Shown here piece after piece: positions 26,501 through 41,200 of a stretch of DNA of 64,000 bases. Position numbers and translations under genes: made by a program. Numbering within the stretch: position 1 is the stretch's first letter; each line of letters starts with the position of its first letter. The stretch comes from Shinisaurus crocodilurus (Eukaryota; Chordata; Lepidosauria; Squamata; Shinisauridae). The DNA is taken from assembly GCA_021292165.1 (NCBI GenBank), contig CM037879.1, positions 23,171,817 to 23,235,816 of the forward strand, in the 5' to 3' direction. The notes under the pieces are model-generated. The model was not told the origin of the DNA. It made no database searches and saw only the letters and a list, made by a program, of their open reading frames with translations.

Positions 26501-29500
26501 TATTGAGGAGCAGCAGTGGCGGCAGCAGCACTGGACTTACTTAATAATCATGATAACCACGACAATGTGAAAGGTGATGAAGTACAGCTTTGCAGCTTGG
26601 TGAGTCACGAGGGCAAATCCACTGGCCAGGAGTACAGTGTTAAGGACTACAAAGAGAGGCAGCCTCTGTGAGCACGTAGCAGCCATGTCCATCCATTGTG
26701 TCAGGGGTTGAGAACAAATGAAGCTTCCAGACATTTCAGAAAACTTCGGTAGCTACATTCACTCTGGACAAAGGGATATTCAGTGAAGGGATTTGGATCG
26801 AAAGAGCCCCACGGGAGTGTGCACCACCAAGAACGTAAGAAGGGCCATGCTGGACCAGACCAAGGGTCCATCCAGTCCAGCATTCTGTTCACACAGTGGC
26901 CAAGCAGCTGCCCTACGGGAAGCCCACAAGCAGGACAGGAGTGCAGCAGCACCCTCCCGCCCATGTTCCCCAGCAACTGGTGTACATAGGCATGCTGCCT
27001 CTGATACCGGAGGAAGCATATAGCCAATCAGGACTAGTAGCCACTGATAGCCTTCTCCTCCATGGGTTTGTCCAATCCCCTTCTAAAGCCATCCAAACTG
27101 GTGGCCGTCGCACATCTTGTGGTAGCGAATTCCCTAGTTTAACTATCTGCTGTGTGAAGTGCCTCTCATTACTCCCTTCTCCCGCCAACCGCAACGTCTG
27201 CACTCCTTCTGTGAAAGAAGTCCTTTCTGCTGTACATCTGCTGAAGCCCCGCCATCTTCAAAAGCAGCCTCATTAAGAACAGAAGGCTGCTTTCAAAAGG
27301 GGGGGGGGGCTCAGAAGCCCTTCCAGTCCTGCTGATTTCTGTTCTTTTGGACTGAAAAACATTCTACTTTAGATAGTACATTTAAATGTGCTCAAAGATG
27401 GACATAGCTTGAACACACCATCCGCTTAGGAAATCTCTGGCTGGAGCAGGGGTGGGCAACTTGTGGCCCTCCAGATGAGGTTTCCTGTTGTTTTCAAGGG
27501 GATTTGGAGGAAGAGACTACTGCATGTACTCATTGGTGCAAGCCGTCAAGCTATTTGCCCTGGAAGCATCTTTCGGCAATGCACCTGCGCGTCGTCTTCT
27601 TGTGGGACGTTGACAACTGGGGCGTGCAGCTTGGCCAAAAGATGGGCGGTAGTGGCCATGGCAGCATTTTGCTCCCTTCCAATGCTATGGCTTAATTTTA
27701 GTGTGTGTGGGTTGTTGTTGTTTTGTTGTTGTGTACAAAGGCTACCTACAAAGGATATCATGCCATTGGTTGACAACAGTTAATTCCATAAGGACAATGA
27801 ATGATGACACAAGGTCATTGAAGTTATTCTTGCAATATTTGGCTCGGGCAAACGTGGTGTCTTTCAGAGCAGGATTTCTGCAGTACACAGCATGTTGTGC
27901 GGTGGAGTTCCCAGCAAAGAACTGTACCTTCCCTCGGAAGATTTCCATCCCAATGATGGAAAACATGTAATACACCACCTAATAGGAAAAAGGAGGACAC
28001 AGATGTGTTAAGAGAGCAATGCTGGAAATATTTTATGTCCACCTATAGTAGATGGGCCAAGAACGATCAAAGCCAGCATGTCTGGGTATTTGGTCATCTC
28101 TCTCAATAACTGGCCCTGGAAAAACCAGATACTTCGCACCCTCTGCTTCTGCTAACACAAAATGCCACTGTAGCCGTGTCTGTCCATGCCAGTCTAGCTA
28201 CCATTGCAATTGTGCATGTTTTTGAGTTCACTGTGCCACTCACTCCATTTATAGTGGGTCAGGGCTGTTTCTTTTAGAAATAAAGAACTTGTTTGAACAC
28301 TTTACTTTGGATCTAGCTTCTTGCGCATCGGGAGGAAAATTATCACTGGCAGAAAAGGATGGGCGGGGGGAAGGAGAGGCAATCTTTGTTGATTCCTCCT
28401 TCTCCCACTTTTCTGGAGGAACTCCAAATCCTCTGGAGTAGATTGCGGGGAGGGCATAATTCAGGGCTGGCCCAAGAAATGATGCTACCTAAAGTGAAGG
28501 ACAAGATGGCACCCGCCCCCCCATTCCATGTACAAAAGCAGACTGGACTGGCAGATGAATCTGTCTTCAACAGTAACGATGAGACAACATTCTCCACTGA
28601 ACCTGAATTTAGGGGGGCACAGAGTAGGCTTCAAGGCACACAATTCTCTCCTTGAATACCTTGCTGCTACCTCCCAGCATCTGCCACCTGAGGCGACTAC
28701 CTCACCCTGCCTAATGGTAGGGCCGGCCCTGGCATAGGGGATGGGAGGGGAAATTGCTCAAAATCATCTCCTTCTGCATTCCACCAGCAGGATTCCTCTA
28801 CTGGATCAGAAGCCTGACATAGATGGAGGAAGGAGCCCTTCTGTCCATGGGTGGCAGATTCTGAATCCAATCCTTGTAAAAACACATTACAGCCTCCAGA
28901 CATAATTACACATGGTTAACCAACTATGGTTTGTTAGTATGACTGGGTTCAGATGATATGATAACCCACGTTTCAACAACAACCCATGGTTCAACGACAA
29001 CCCACACTCAACCCTTGAGTGTGGGTTATCGTGTTGTCTGAAGCCAGCCACTGTCTGCTCCAGGGTCTCAGGTAAATTGGTCTTCCCCTTTTGCTTAACT
29101 GGAGATGCCAGGGATTGAGCCTGGAACCTTCCCTACGCAAAGCAGGTGATCTACCACTGAGCTAAGGTCCCTCCCCAGCTCACAAAGACTTTGTTGTTTC
29201 AGGGGAAGGGAGGGGAAAGCAAGATCAGAATAAAATTAAAAGGTTGCTCACCAGTGCCAACCCACCAAAGGTCAGCATCGTAGGTAGGATGTTTATTAGT
29301 GTATTCATGATGACACGGAACCTAGAAGGAAACAGTGCATGAGAACACCACAAGGAGCGGTGGAGAATGCTTTAGGCCCCACCAGCCTATTCAATATCAA
29401 ACGCAGGCACTTCCACTCACTAGAGAGCACCAGTTTCTTTCCGACACAGCCCTACTTTAGCTAGGCAATTGCTCACATTCCTTTGCCCTTAGGGCTCTAC

Positions 29501-30112
29501 AATCTTTCCCTGGTTCACTCAAGAGCATTCCAGCAGCAGCAGCAGCAGCAGCTCAAATCTGGATTATACTTACCAGGGGTGTTGCTAGGCCTGGGCCCAA
29601 AATGTATTTGCCAGGGGTCCAGATCTATTCCCCAGAGCCCTGAGTGTTCATTGGTGGCAATGAAAGGTCCCCCCCCCCCTCAGTTTAATTGCTATGCAAG
29701 GAGAGTGATTTTCAAGGAGGATTACAGCTGGAGAGGGAAGGGTCAATTTGCCCATGCCCACAGGCTGCAACAAAATTAAATTCCTGTAATCTCTCCCTGC
29801 ACAGCAATTAAACTGGGGGGGGGGGGGAGAGAATTCCATTGGTTTGGGATGATCTGAGGCAGGGTGTAAATTAATTGAAGGATTGTTTTTATTTGAGATG
29901 ATTTGCATGAGAAATTATTTGGCTGGTATTGCCACCTGTGAAATGTAAATAAATTGTAGTTTTTCTTCATTTGCATGTATAGATAAAAATCAACATATGC
30001 AAATTTTATGCAGATTTGTATCCTATTGGCATGGGGCCCAAATCTTTTAAGTATCTAGTAATGCCCCCCAATTTCTACTAAACTTGAGTTTACCTGCTAT
30101 AATCTGCATTTG

Positions 30113-30147
<35 letters not shown>

Positions 30148-32382
30148 TAATGCAATGCTGGTAAAAACAACAACAAACAGTTATTTTACCTTTGTATACT
30201 GTCGATAATTCTTATGAGTCTAAGAACTCGTAGGATGAACACAATGTCCAGTATCTGTTGGCTGTTGTATATACTCACTAAGGAGGGAAATGCAGATCGA
30301 GAAGTATTAACCATCAAGAACAGTCTCTGCCCTAATCCTCATGCTTGGCCATCCATTTCTCACTTTAGCAGTGTTTCAGCCTTGCTGAAAGTAGCTCTCC
30401 CTCTCTCCACTTGGACATTTGCACTGAACAGTATAGTTATCATATTTTTGTTGAGATTACTCTTCATTTGACTGTATGCTGGAGGAGTTGAGTTCCAAAG
30501 ATCAGCCCATGTTTCTCAAACACAGTCATCAAGATGGAAGTACAGGCAGATGGGAAGGCAAGAATGAAAACAAAACAAAATAAAAATAAAAACCACAGGA
30601 AGCATGTAAGGCAGGGCATACTTGCCTGCTGCTCTGGACCCAAGGACAACAAGGTCTGCAGCAGGGAGTAGATGTGTCCTCCTGCCTTGGCCAAGTGTAC
30701 CTTAAAAAAGTTAATCTGCCATGTTGGATGCCTCCCCTGCTCTTGCATTCCACTGGAGCAGGGAGGTCCGGTTCCGCATTGAACCCAAACCACACTCTCC
30801 ATACCATTCTATGGGCAACAAAGTCATCCCAAGGGAGGAAGTAAGGATACACTGGGATTCCCTGATGCAGTTCTTGTTGTGATATGTATCACATTGACCA
30901 GCTGTAGCACAGTGTTTACACATGGAAAGGAACAGAATGGCTGTAAACAAGTGTGTTATGTCTTTCTACTTTCCCGTGTTTTTTCCCATGGGAAAGCTAG
31001 GCCCTGGGAACATTATGAGCTAGTCACATGGTTTGTATGTTCTGATGACGTGCTAACTTGTTTTTTCTGTCTGAAGCCATTTTAGAGAAGAGCAGGACTG
31101 CTTTCTCTATTCCTTCTCTCTTCTGGCTATTGCTTGCTGGACTTTGCAACAATGTAACGTCTTTGCTAAAGTGAAGCTCAACCTACTCCACTGGAAATAA
31201 TGCTTGCTATGCATTGTACTCTGTACATGGACTGTAACTAGGAAATGTATACTCTGTAGAATATTACTTGCTAAGTAAATAAACAGGTAGAAATAGACCT
31301 GTGGTGTTACAGAGTGTTTCCTTGCCACTTGGATTAGTCTGCAAACCGGGGAAGCTACAAGCTGGAGTCGGATTACAGGCAAGCTGGCTGGCAGCATCAA
31401 ACCAACACGCTGCACGCTGCGCAGAGGGGGGTGAGATCTGGAAGATCTGTGTGTGGAATAATGGGCCTCTATGCACAGACAGGATTATAAATCTCCCATC
31501 CAGCATACGCGGGGCTCTGCTGTCACTCACGCGCCATCAGTTCTTGCTGCTACTGACAAGTGCAGGGGAATCCCGAGATCATCAGGGTCACCCAGAAGAG
31601 GCGCCTTGGGCTATTCTGTGGTTGCAAGGACGATACCCGTCCATAGGGCTGGTTCCAGGTTTTTGAAGGCCTTTGGGTAAGACACCCTCAATGGGCCCTC
31701 CCTCAGTGAGTCTACCTTCTCACCACCATTGTTTCCAGCTGCTATTGCTCCTCATCCCCTCTCTCATCATTGCTACCACTTGCTTGCTTGGCAGTCAGAA
31801 AGCCAGTAAGCAAGCAGGCATCTGCTGCTCCTCCTTCTCTCCACCACCATTGTCCAGGAGAAGGCGAGAGGCAGATGAACAAGCAGATTTCAGACAAAGC
31901 CAAGGAACAAGTCCAGGGGGCTCTTGTCCCACATCCCAACAGGGGCCCACCGACCTCGGCAAGTGCCCAACCATGCCTTCCCTTGACACTGGTCCTGCCT
32001 GTCCAATTGATCTGGGAGCTGATGTAGAAAATGCAAGTGAACCCGAGGGCACAGCTAAATAGCAGTTCTTTGAGAACTCCTGGATTAGTCTGTGCTGGTG
32101 TCATTTCAACTGCTCAGTTTAACTACACAGGTGGAAAACCAACTAAAAAAGGTCAGACCATTGAATCGCTATCAAGTTAGACCCTGAAAATGGAGTCTTG
32201 GCTTGGGCCCAGTTCAGTTATGAGAATGAGCTACAGCAAGAGTTGGGCTCAAGTGCTCCCCTCTCCTTCTCCGGCATGGCCACATGGGGAAGTTTGGAAG
32301 CCTTCACGTCTATCACTGATTAACCAACCACAGCTTGCTGTATCATCCCAACCTTACAAATTGTGGTCAATCTGAGATCTCT

Positions 32383-32432
<50 letters not shown>

Positions 32433-35169
32433 CGGTATATATAAAAGCCAAACAATGGTTTATAAATTGGCTTGTTTCAATACAGCATAGTTAAGATTAA
32501 CCACAGTTCAAGGTTCAGATGCAACACTATGCTAAATTGTGGTTAAATGAAAACAGATGCAAAAAGCTTCTGATTCTCCTCACAGATGTACCAGAGGACG
32601 AGAGGTGAGCTTATGAGCCCAGGAAGAGGCTAGGCTCATTCCCATAACATTAACCTCCAATAAATCACGGTTTAGTGTTATGACCAAATGAAACTCGTAT
32701 GACTTCCCCCAAATTCCTCATGTTTTGGACTTGCATTTTTTTTGCCAGCTGTTCTCTGCTTGACCAAGGGTCCCAAGAAAACTATACTGGAAATGGAGAA
32801 ATGCAATGGACTCACTTGCTGTATACTTTTTCACAGAAGAGATTTAATGCACACACACACACCTCTTACCTGATTTAAGTGTAGTATTGAGTACTGTTGC
32901 TATCAGGGCAGCAATAATGATGGAAGTGTCAAACCTAGGAAAGATGAAAAGCAGCAGGTTACAGCAGAGGGCACATTCGCACGTAATGGCGGCAAACCAT
33001 GGGTTAATTAATTCACCCACAATTTGCCAAGTTGTGTGTTGCGCACAAGTCGCTTCTGCTTTGCATAATCAACCTCCAGTCGTTACTGCATGATGTGTGA
33101 ATCTGGACACTATGTTGTTTGTGAGTTAAACAATCCAAAATTAACCTAAGAACTAATTGTAGGTTAACTTTAGGTTGTTTAACGCACAGACAACCCAAAG
33201 CGTCTGGGTTCATACATCATGCAGCAACCTATGATCGGGCCAATCGGGGGCTGATTATGCAAAGTGGAAGCAGCGCACAACCCGGCAAACCATAGGTTAA
33301 TTAACCCATGATTTGCCGCCATTACATGTGAACTGTGTCAGAGTGACCTACTCTAGGGCACCTGCCTATTACACTCCAGACAAAGCTGAGTTTGTGAGGT
33401 GGGATGTGAGGCAGGGCAAGGAGTATGGGGCCTTCCAGGTCTATGGCTGGGAATGATGGGAGTTGTAATCCAACACATCTGGAGAGCACCAAGTTGGCGA
33501 ACACTGGGCTAGAGTGTGCTGCTCCTCCGCTCTGCAGTACAGTCCAAGGGCCATTCCTGAAAGCCTATCTCCGAATTCAACTATCTAGAGTTCAGCACAT
33601 CTCATTATGCCAGGTTAAGGTGAAAGAAGCAAACACTTCTGCTGGCTTTGAAGTGACGTCTTGCTCTACCAACAAGATCAGAAACAGCTGTTACAAGAAG
33701 GTTCTGTGCTGAGTGATCTCCAATGAGGGGGATGCAAAAAAGAAAGGGAGGGAGGGAGGGAGGCAAACTGGGCTTATTCGTGATGAGCATGGCCAAGACC
33801 AAGGATACACTTACCAGTTCCAGAACTGGTTCCTTCCAAAAAAAGTCCTGGGGTCATAGGTGTACAATTTCAGGAGGATCTCAACTATATACAGACAAAG
33901 GAATACCCACTCGGCATAGGAAATATATGGATTCTTTTCATCCAATGCAATGAAGACAGCATTAATTAGTATGATTACATCATATATCCAAACAAATCCC
34001 CTGCAAGAGAAGGAAGGAGAAATTGATTTGGCAATCACCCACCAAGTGGGTTAGTTGAAGTAACATTAATTTTGAAACCTAAACAGCTGCTCGGTTGTGT
34101 GCCATCCAATACAGCCATGTGAGCAGGTATGGTAGGTGGACGTATTCCGCCGGTGGCCATCAGAGGCCATTTACTGAAAGGGCAAGCGGTACAGACTTAC
34201 TTGTGCTGGACTAGATTGCGTATGAACAGGCTGGGAGCAGAGCTGTACACATGGGGAAAGCAGACGCCCAAGGGATGGCTGCGGACCTTCACTGCAATCA
34301 CCTGTATATTCAAAAGATCAGCCAGACGGACAAAAGATTTTTTATCTGCAATACACAAAGCAGAAGAAGGAATTTCATTTTAGAAGCTGATTAGGCCAAT
34401 GTTTAGCTATTAAGACAGTCATCACATAAAAACAAGAACAGGCACAACCTGTTGGAGCTCATGTGTGTTGTGCGTGTGTGTGTGCGCACAAGATCAGGCA
34501 ATAATGGGCTACTGCTTACGGTAACTGAGTGTTTTGGCTGAAGGTTCATCCAGTGAGCTGCCAAAGATCCCAGAAGGGCAGTCCGGAGCTAAATGAGGAA
34601 TTTCGAGGCTGCATCTACATTCACAACAGAATGAGGTGGCAAAGGACCGTACCACTTCAGACTATAGCTGGAGGACAACATTTTTGAGTGGCCCACTACA
34701 TTAAAAACTCCCTGCAAGTATAACAGCTTGGTAACAGGGTCCAGAAGGTCCAAACATATAACACCGATTTTGGCCCGCTTGCAGTGGCTGCCTGTACCAT
34801 TTCCTTGCCTGATTCAAGGGGCTGGTGTTGACCTATAAAGTCTTACACAGCTTGGGACTGCAGCAATACCTGATGGAGGGTCTCTCGCAGCATGAAACCT
34901 ACTCATCTACTACACTCATCATCCGAGGTCCTCCTCTGATGGTGGCTCAGAAGGTGGCAACAAGGGAGAGGGCCTTCCCAGTGGTGACCCCCCCCCCCAG
35001 TTCTGGAACTGTCTCCCTAGTGGGGTCCACTTGACATCAACAATGTCATCCTTTCAGGGCCCGGTTAAGACCTTCCTCTAGAATCCTCTACTCCTAGGCA
35101 TTTGGCAGCATATGATAAGGTTTTTAATCAGGTCCTGGGATTTCTTATTGTTTCTTGTTAAAATTGTGT

Positions 35170-35204
<35 letters not shown>

Positions 35205-38200
35205 GTGTTGTCTGTTTATATGTTTGTATGTAAGTTGTGTTTATATTATGTACAATATTGTATTTTTAAGGTGTTTAATCTTTGTAAACCACCCAGAGAG
35301 CTTTGGTTATTGGGCCATATAGAAATGTAATAAAATGAATGAAATGCACAGTAAGCAGAGCAGACAAGAGAATTGGACTAGAAATTCACCCCCTTATCAG
35401 GTGAGTGCTCTTTTGTTGGAAGGATTCAAAAATGGTACCCGCAGCTTCAGAGGTGGTACAGCCCATTTCAGGATGCTGCACGTATAGAAAAGGCTTAATA
35501 TTCAATTTGCAGTCTCATGCACACCCACGCCTCCCCATTATCCATCCCTCCTCCTCCTCCTCCTCAGTTCTGGCGACTCCATTTTCAAACCACACGGCTT
35601 GGGTGGCATTTCCGTTTGCTGCTTCTAGGAAGGGACAAATCAGTTTGTATTTCTGGTCCGTGTCAGTTTCACATGTGTTCATGCACAAGCCCGTTCCATC
35701 CCATTTCTGCAATAATGCGCAGTAAATAAATAAATAAATAAAGCAAGCCACACAAAAGATTTGTATACCGCATAGATATAATATATTATGCAGTAGGCAA
35801 GTATTATTAATATATGCAGCAGGCAAGTATTATTGATAAATAAATAATATAAATATGAATTTGAAATACGCGCTCTCACAAAATACATGTTTTATCGTGA
35901 CATATGCATTTCGAACAGGGCGATCCGACGGCCGCTAGACGCTGTCTAAAAATGACCATAGGATTTTTCAGCTCCGACCTCAGAAACTTGCTCCGAGGCC
36001 GGAGCTGGGACTCCGAACTCGGGAGCGCCCTCCCGCCGCCCTCACAGCCGGCGTGGAAAGAACCGCGCCGGCTGCAGTTCTGAGGTGGCAAGAACGACCT
36101 TGCAAAGACCGGCTTTGGGGGGGGGGCGGGGAGGGGGAGGAGACAGGCTCTGCCAGCATACAAAGTACAGTATTTTTCCATGTATAAGACTATACTTTTT
36201 CCTAAAATTGTTAGACTAAAAATTGAGGGTCGTCTTATACACAGGAAGTAAGCCGAGGAGAGAACCGTGCGGTTGCGAAACTGCCCAGTAGGGGCGTCTT
36301 ATACATGGGGGCGTCTTATAGACGGAAAAATACGGTATCCTGGCGGCGCCTTGCACTCCTTTCCTCCTGTCCAAGGTCCAACACCTAGACGGCCAGAATC
36401 GGCTGTCTGGGTGTCTTGCATGGCGGGAAGAGCACCGAGTCAACCTTTGCCTCCGCACTCCTCCCACCATGTATAGCACTGTTCTCCAACCTTGGGTCTG
36501 GCTGGGGCATGCTGGGAGTTGTAGGCCAAAAACATCTGGGGACCCTGTGAGAGCTAGACTGACCCGGGTTCAAAAGCTTCCCTAGCCAGTGACCCTCAGT
36601 CCCAGTCACGCAGACGGAAGGAGGAGATAACAGCAGTTAATAAAGATTAAAGAGTTTATTTGTAAGACCCAATTACATGGGATTAAGGCAAGCAATGCAT
36701 CTCTTACTCACTACATGATTGCAGATACAAATCCAAGACCCCAGTGGTAAGGCTGAGATGAAGTAGAAGTCCAGAACAAGAGACAGAAGCCAGGAAGTCA
36801 AGACAAGCCGAGCAAGACGAGAGAAGCTGTCAACAAGTGTGTCAGTCTTTATACCCCAGGACCCTGTATCTATAAATAGGATATTACTCACCAGTTGTAT
36901 AACCTATTCATCAACATGTTGACTGCTAACCTGTTCAAGGTTGCTGAGTCATATCACCTTGAGACTATGTCTGGTGACCGAAGACCTTGTGTACTTCATC
37001 TCAAGAGACAACCTCCATGTCGGGTGATAATCCTGATGTCAGGTGGTAATCTCGTTCTGCCTATGCAAAACCTAACAGACCCAAGGTTGGAGAACACTGA
37101 TGTATAGGATGCCCATAATCCCCCGAGTTTATGGCAGCCTCACTGGATTGTGCCCTAAATGTATGTTTCTCCTAAAATATGCATTGTGGTCCATGTTTTG
37201 AGCCAAGAACTGCACTTGTAACCTTTGGGGGGGGGAGTGTAAGTTCCAAAGGATAACTGTGCCCTGATCAGGTGTGGATCAGGCCCATCTGCACGAGAAT
37301 GTGCAAAGGCCAGACTCCTCAAGCCCCTGCTACTCACCCACGTTGCCCTTCTGCTCTTCATCAGACATTCTTAACAAGAGCTCTCTATGGGATGAGCTAA
37401 TTCCGGGAGCCACCCGTTTCACAAGAAGCTTCCAAATGTCCTCCTTGACCACAAAGTCCGCTCCCTCTCTGACCTTCAGGAGGTTGAAGGCCTCGATCAT
37501 CTTGCGCCGTTTCATGTAAGCAAGTGTGCGGATCTCATTCTGGGAAATAGAACCGTTCTTACTTTTTTTTTTTAAAGAGGAACAGAATTATAATCAAAAA
37601 GACGTACGGGAGGACACAGCACAGCAACATGCTTGGGAACTCAGGGGAAACGGCTGCCTAGGCCAGTGTCTCCCAGACTCTCAATCCCTGGGGCAGTTCC
37701 CCCCTCCCCACCCTGAAACTGAAGGCACATCATTCCTTCTGTTTCCAACATCCAGGCCGTGAGTGCCGTTGCTCGTCGCCGAAACAGCTCCACCCACACA
37801 CAAGAGGGACTTATCAGCAGGCTTGGGAGAACCCCAAGATTTGCAGAAGTCCAAAAAATCTTCAGAAAAATCCTAAGGGGGGACACACCTCATGAACAAC
37901 CCAATGAGGATCAAGCATGCTCCGTGGCCACAGAATACTGACAGGCTGTGGGGGGGATGGAATAGAGTGACTGGAATCTTGAACAGCAACCCTCCTAGGG
38001 ATATGAAGGCTTTTGGGGCGGGGAAGAGAAATGGAAAATTCAGGAGAATTCCCCCCCCCCCCTTTCCAAATTCTCAACAACAACAACAAAAATCCCTGGA
38101 AAAGAACCTGGATTTATGAATCCCACCCACCCATATTTTCTGGGGTTTTCCCAGGCCTTCAGTTCACATCCCTACGTGCTCCACACTGTAACATCTTGTT

Positions 38201-41200
38201 GCAGGTCTTACTTGTTTTCACTCTATGCTCAAAATATATGTACTTCCTTGGTAAGCCCCTAAAAAAAATGGCTAGATGTACTCCTTTAATTCTAGGATCG
38301 CCCAGCTAGTATTGCCGCCTGGTATCCTGCTGCCCCCCCCTATGCTCAGGCAGCATTCATGTTTAGGGAAGGGGCCATGCTTTCTGGGAAAGTGTGATGC
38401 TTCTGGGATTCCTCTGCACCTTTAGTATAAGAAGTGTCAGAGAATCCCTGTGAGACCTTAGTCCCCCAGGAGGAATGCCCCCCCCCCCAGTATCTGCTGC
38501 CTGAGGCGCTGCCTCATTTTGTCTAATGGTAGAGCCGGCACTGTAAATAAATAAAACAGAACACATACAAACGGGCCACCCTACCCACATGGCTGTGGTG
38601 TCCAAACAGTCCCAGTATATACTCGAGTATAAGTCGACCCGAATATAAACCGAGGCCCCTAATTTCACCCCCCAAAACTGGGAAAACTTATTGACTCCAG
38701 TATAAGCCTAGGGTGGGAAATGCAGCAGCTACAGGTACAGGTAAATTTAAAAATTACGGTAAATTTAAAAAATTTAAATTTAAAAACTAAAGATACGGTA
38801 GATACCAATAAAATAACATACTTTACGGTAATTGAGGCATCAGGAGGCTGATGGGAGTTGGAGCTTCGGCCACGGGGGGGGGGCATTTTCGGCAGCGGGG
38901 GGGTGTCTGGGGGTGGCGGGGGGGGTGTCCTAGGAGGGCGCTGACCCGAGTATAAGCCAGGGGGGGGGCATTTTTCAGCACAAAAAATGTGCTGAAAAAC
39001 TAGGCTTATACTCGAGTATATAAGGTAATTCATATGTTCACTTCCAAGCGAGTGAGAATTGGGCTCCGAGAACCATGCCTTCCCTACGTACAACTTACTT
39101 TTAAGTGCTTTCTGTAATTGTTGTACACAACAGCCAAGAAGACAGACATGAAGATGTACGTGTTTATGACAATATAGATGATGAAGAACAGGCAATACCA
39201 CCCACTGAAATCATAAGCCGGCATCCTACAGGAGAGAAATAGGATTGGTCAGTAAATATAGCGTGGAGAATGCTCCAAGCTTTGGGACTTGGGGAAACAA
39301 AAATGAATGTAAGTTATGTCCGGAGACCTTGGTGGGTGTTGGATGAAGAACTTGTGAGTGCTCACCCCACAATTTAAATAGGGTCACAGAGACACTTGCT
39401 CTGAAGCCCTGTATGTATGTATATATGTGTGCATAGTCGAATACTGGTGGCAACCAAGTAACATCAGTGGCACTGGCACTGGCACTACTGGTATTTAGCA
39501 GTATACTCCTGAAAAAATTGGAGGCAGCCGTTCTTGAGCACAGTATTTTGTTAGAAGGATTCCAGCCGAAGTAAAGAAATTAGCAACCAAAGTTCTGTGT
39601 TAAGTTCTAACATAAGGATTCAGACAAGTTAGTAAGAGAAGAAGTGGAGACAGGAGTAACCTGTATGCTGAAATTCTCTGAACATATTTACACAGCGCTG
39701 CTGTTAGAACCACAGCACTGCTGTTAGAAATATACATTAGATTGTCCTAACTGAAGAGGTTGGGTCCTTCATGTCACCGGCAAATGTCCGGTTATCACCG
39801 CCCAACAACAACCTCAAGTCTGGAAAGAGGCAAATACCTACATGACATCAGGGCTATTTGCCGTGGTCACCAGCACGTACATATCAAATACGATTTCAAG
39901 GTAATTTGAAAAATATGGCAAGCCTTCCACAGTCTTCAGGTTCCTAAAACAAAACAAAAATTGAAATTGGAAGTCCATTCTAGTCTAGTTTTTGTTGTTT
40001 TTGTCTTGTTTCTCTGTTTTTTTACTTTTTATGTTTGTTTTGTTTTGCTTTTCTTTCAAAATAAAAAAAATTACCGTAAGCGCAAAACAAAAATTTGAAA
40101 CGAGGAAAATACACAGGACATGTCAGGGCAAATGCAGATGGTGCCAAGTTTAATCCACAGCACGTCCAGACAGGCCTGGGAAAAAACCCTGCCAACCCCG
40201 GGGAGCCGCTGCCAATATTGGGCTAGAGGGCCCAATTGTCTGATGCATCCCATGTCCCTAAGAGGCTGTTTAGCCCCCCAAAATGCAGGTGCAGGGCCCA
40301 AATCTGGAATGTGCTCCAGATCGGGGGGCCTACACCAATTTCCTGCCAAAATCTGCCCCCCATTCCCCGAGCTGCTATTTACTGCAAACAGTATCTTCCA
40401 TGGGAAAATAGGAGCCAGTGGCACCCTTACCTGTCCCCGAAAAGCTTCAAGGCCATGAGAGAAAACATCAGGACGCTGAACATGAACAGCAGAAAGACAT
40501 AGGTGATCTCAGGCAGAGTGTTCCGGATGCTGCGGAATGCCCGCCGGATCTGCCAAGAAGCAGCAGGCGTTGCTTAGGAGCAGAAGTTAACAGCATGTAT
40601 ATCCCATCAGCATCCCCCACCCATGCACTATGGCTTCCACCTTTGCATATGGAGATGAACCCATCAGCAAGCAGGCCTAGATTCCCTTATTTTTGTCTGG
40701 GTGCAAAGCTTGGGCTACCTCTAACCAGTCCCACAGTTGAGATTTTTCAGATAACGGGGAGGACAGAAAGTGTCAAGAAATGAGTTGAAAGGAGGAAAAA
40801 AGCCCCCATGTCTACAGAACTGCTTTTCTAGGTGATCAGAAGGGTTGTTATTCATCACAAAAGTCAATGAACATTCAAGCATTGCTCAGCTGGTCCAAAC
40901 CAAACCTGATTTTATGGCATGCAGAGATCCATACTGTCTAGACCAGGGGTGTTGAACGTCTTCCAGCCCAAGGGCCAAATTCCATGTCAGGGAAGCTTGG
41001 GGGAGGGGCGGCGGCTACATTCCAGTGGTGGGTGGAGCCAAGGGGGAAAGGGGTGGGGCCAAAACACCAGCATATTTTAGCTTAAAGCTCTTATTGCCAG
41101 TAACTCTGCCTTAGGAGAGGCATTTCAACCTTCTAGAATGGGGGGGGAGGGGACTGCACAAAAGCTGGGAAACCATCCTATGATGGGGAGGGAAAGGGGG

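Noticed and set aside
26541..26734. Longer version of TPCN3 exon 16
   Set aside because: The frame is open upstream, but the GGCCAG acceptor at 26622 restores both phase and the conserved pore-to-S6 distance.
30115..30145. CRISPR-like or regulatory repeat arrays at microsatellites
   Set aside because: Simple dinucleotide tracts; no spacer-repeat structure anywhere, and the DNA is vertebrate.
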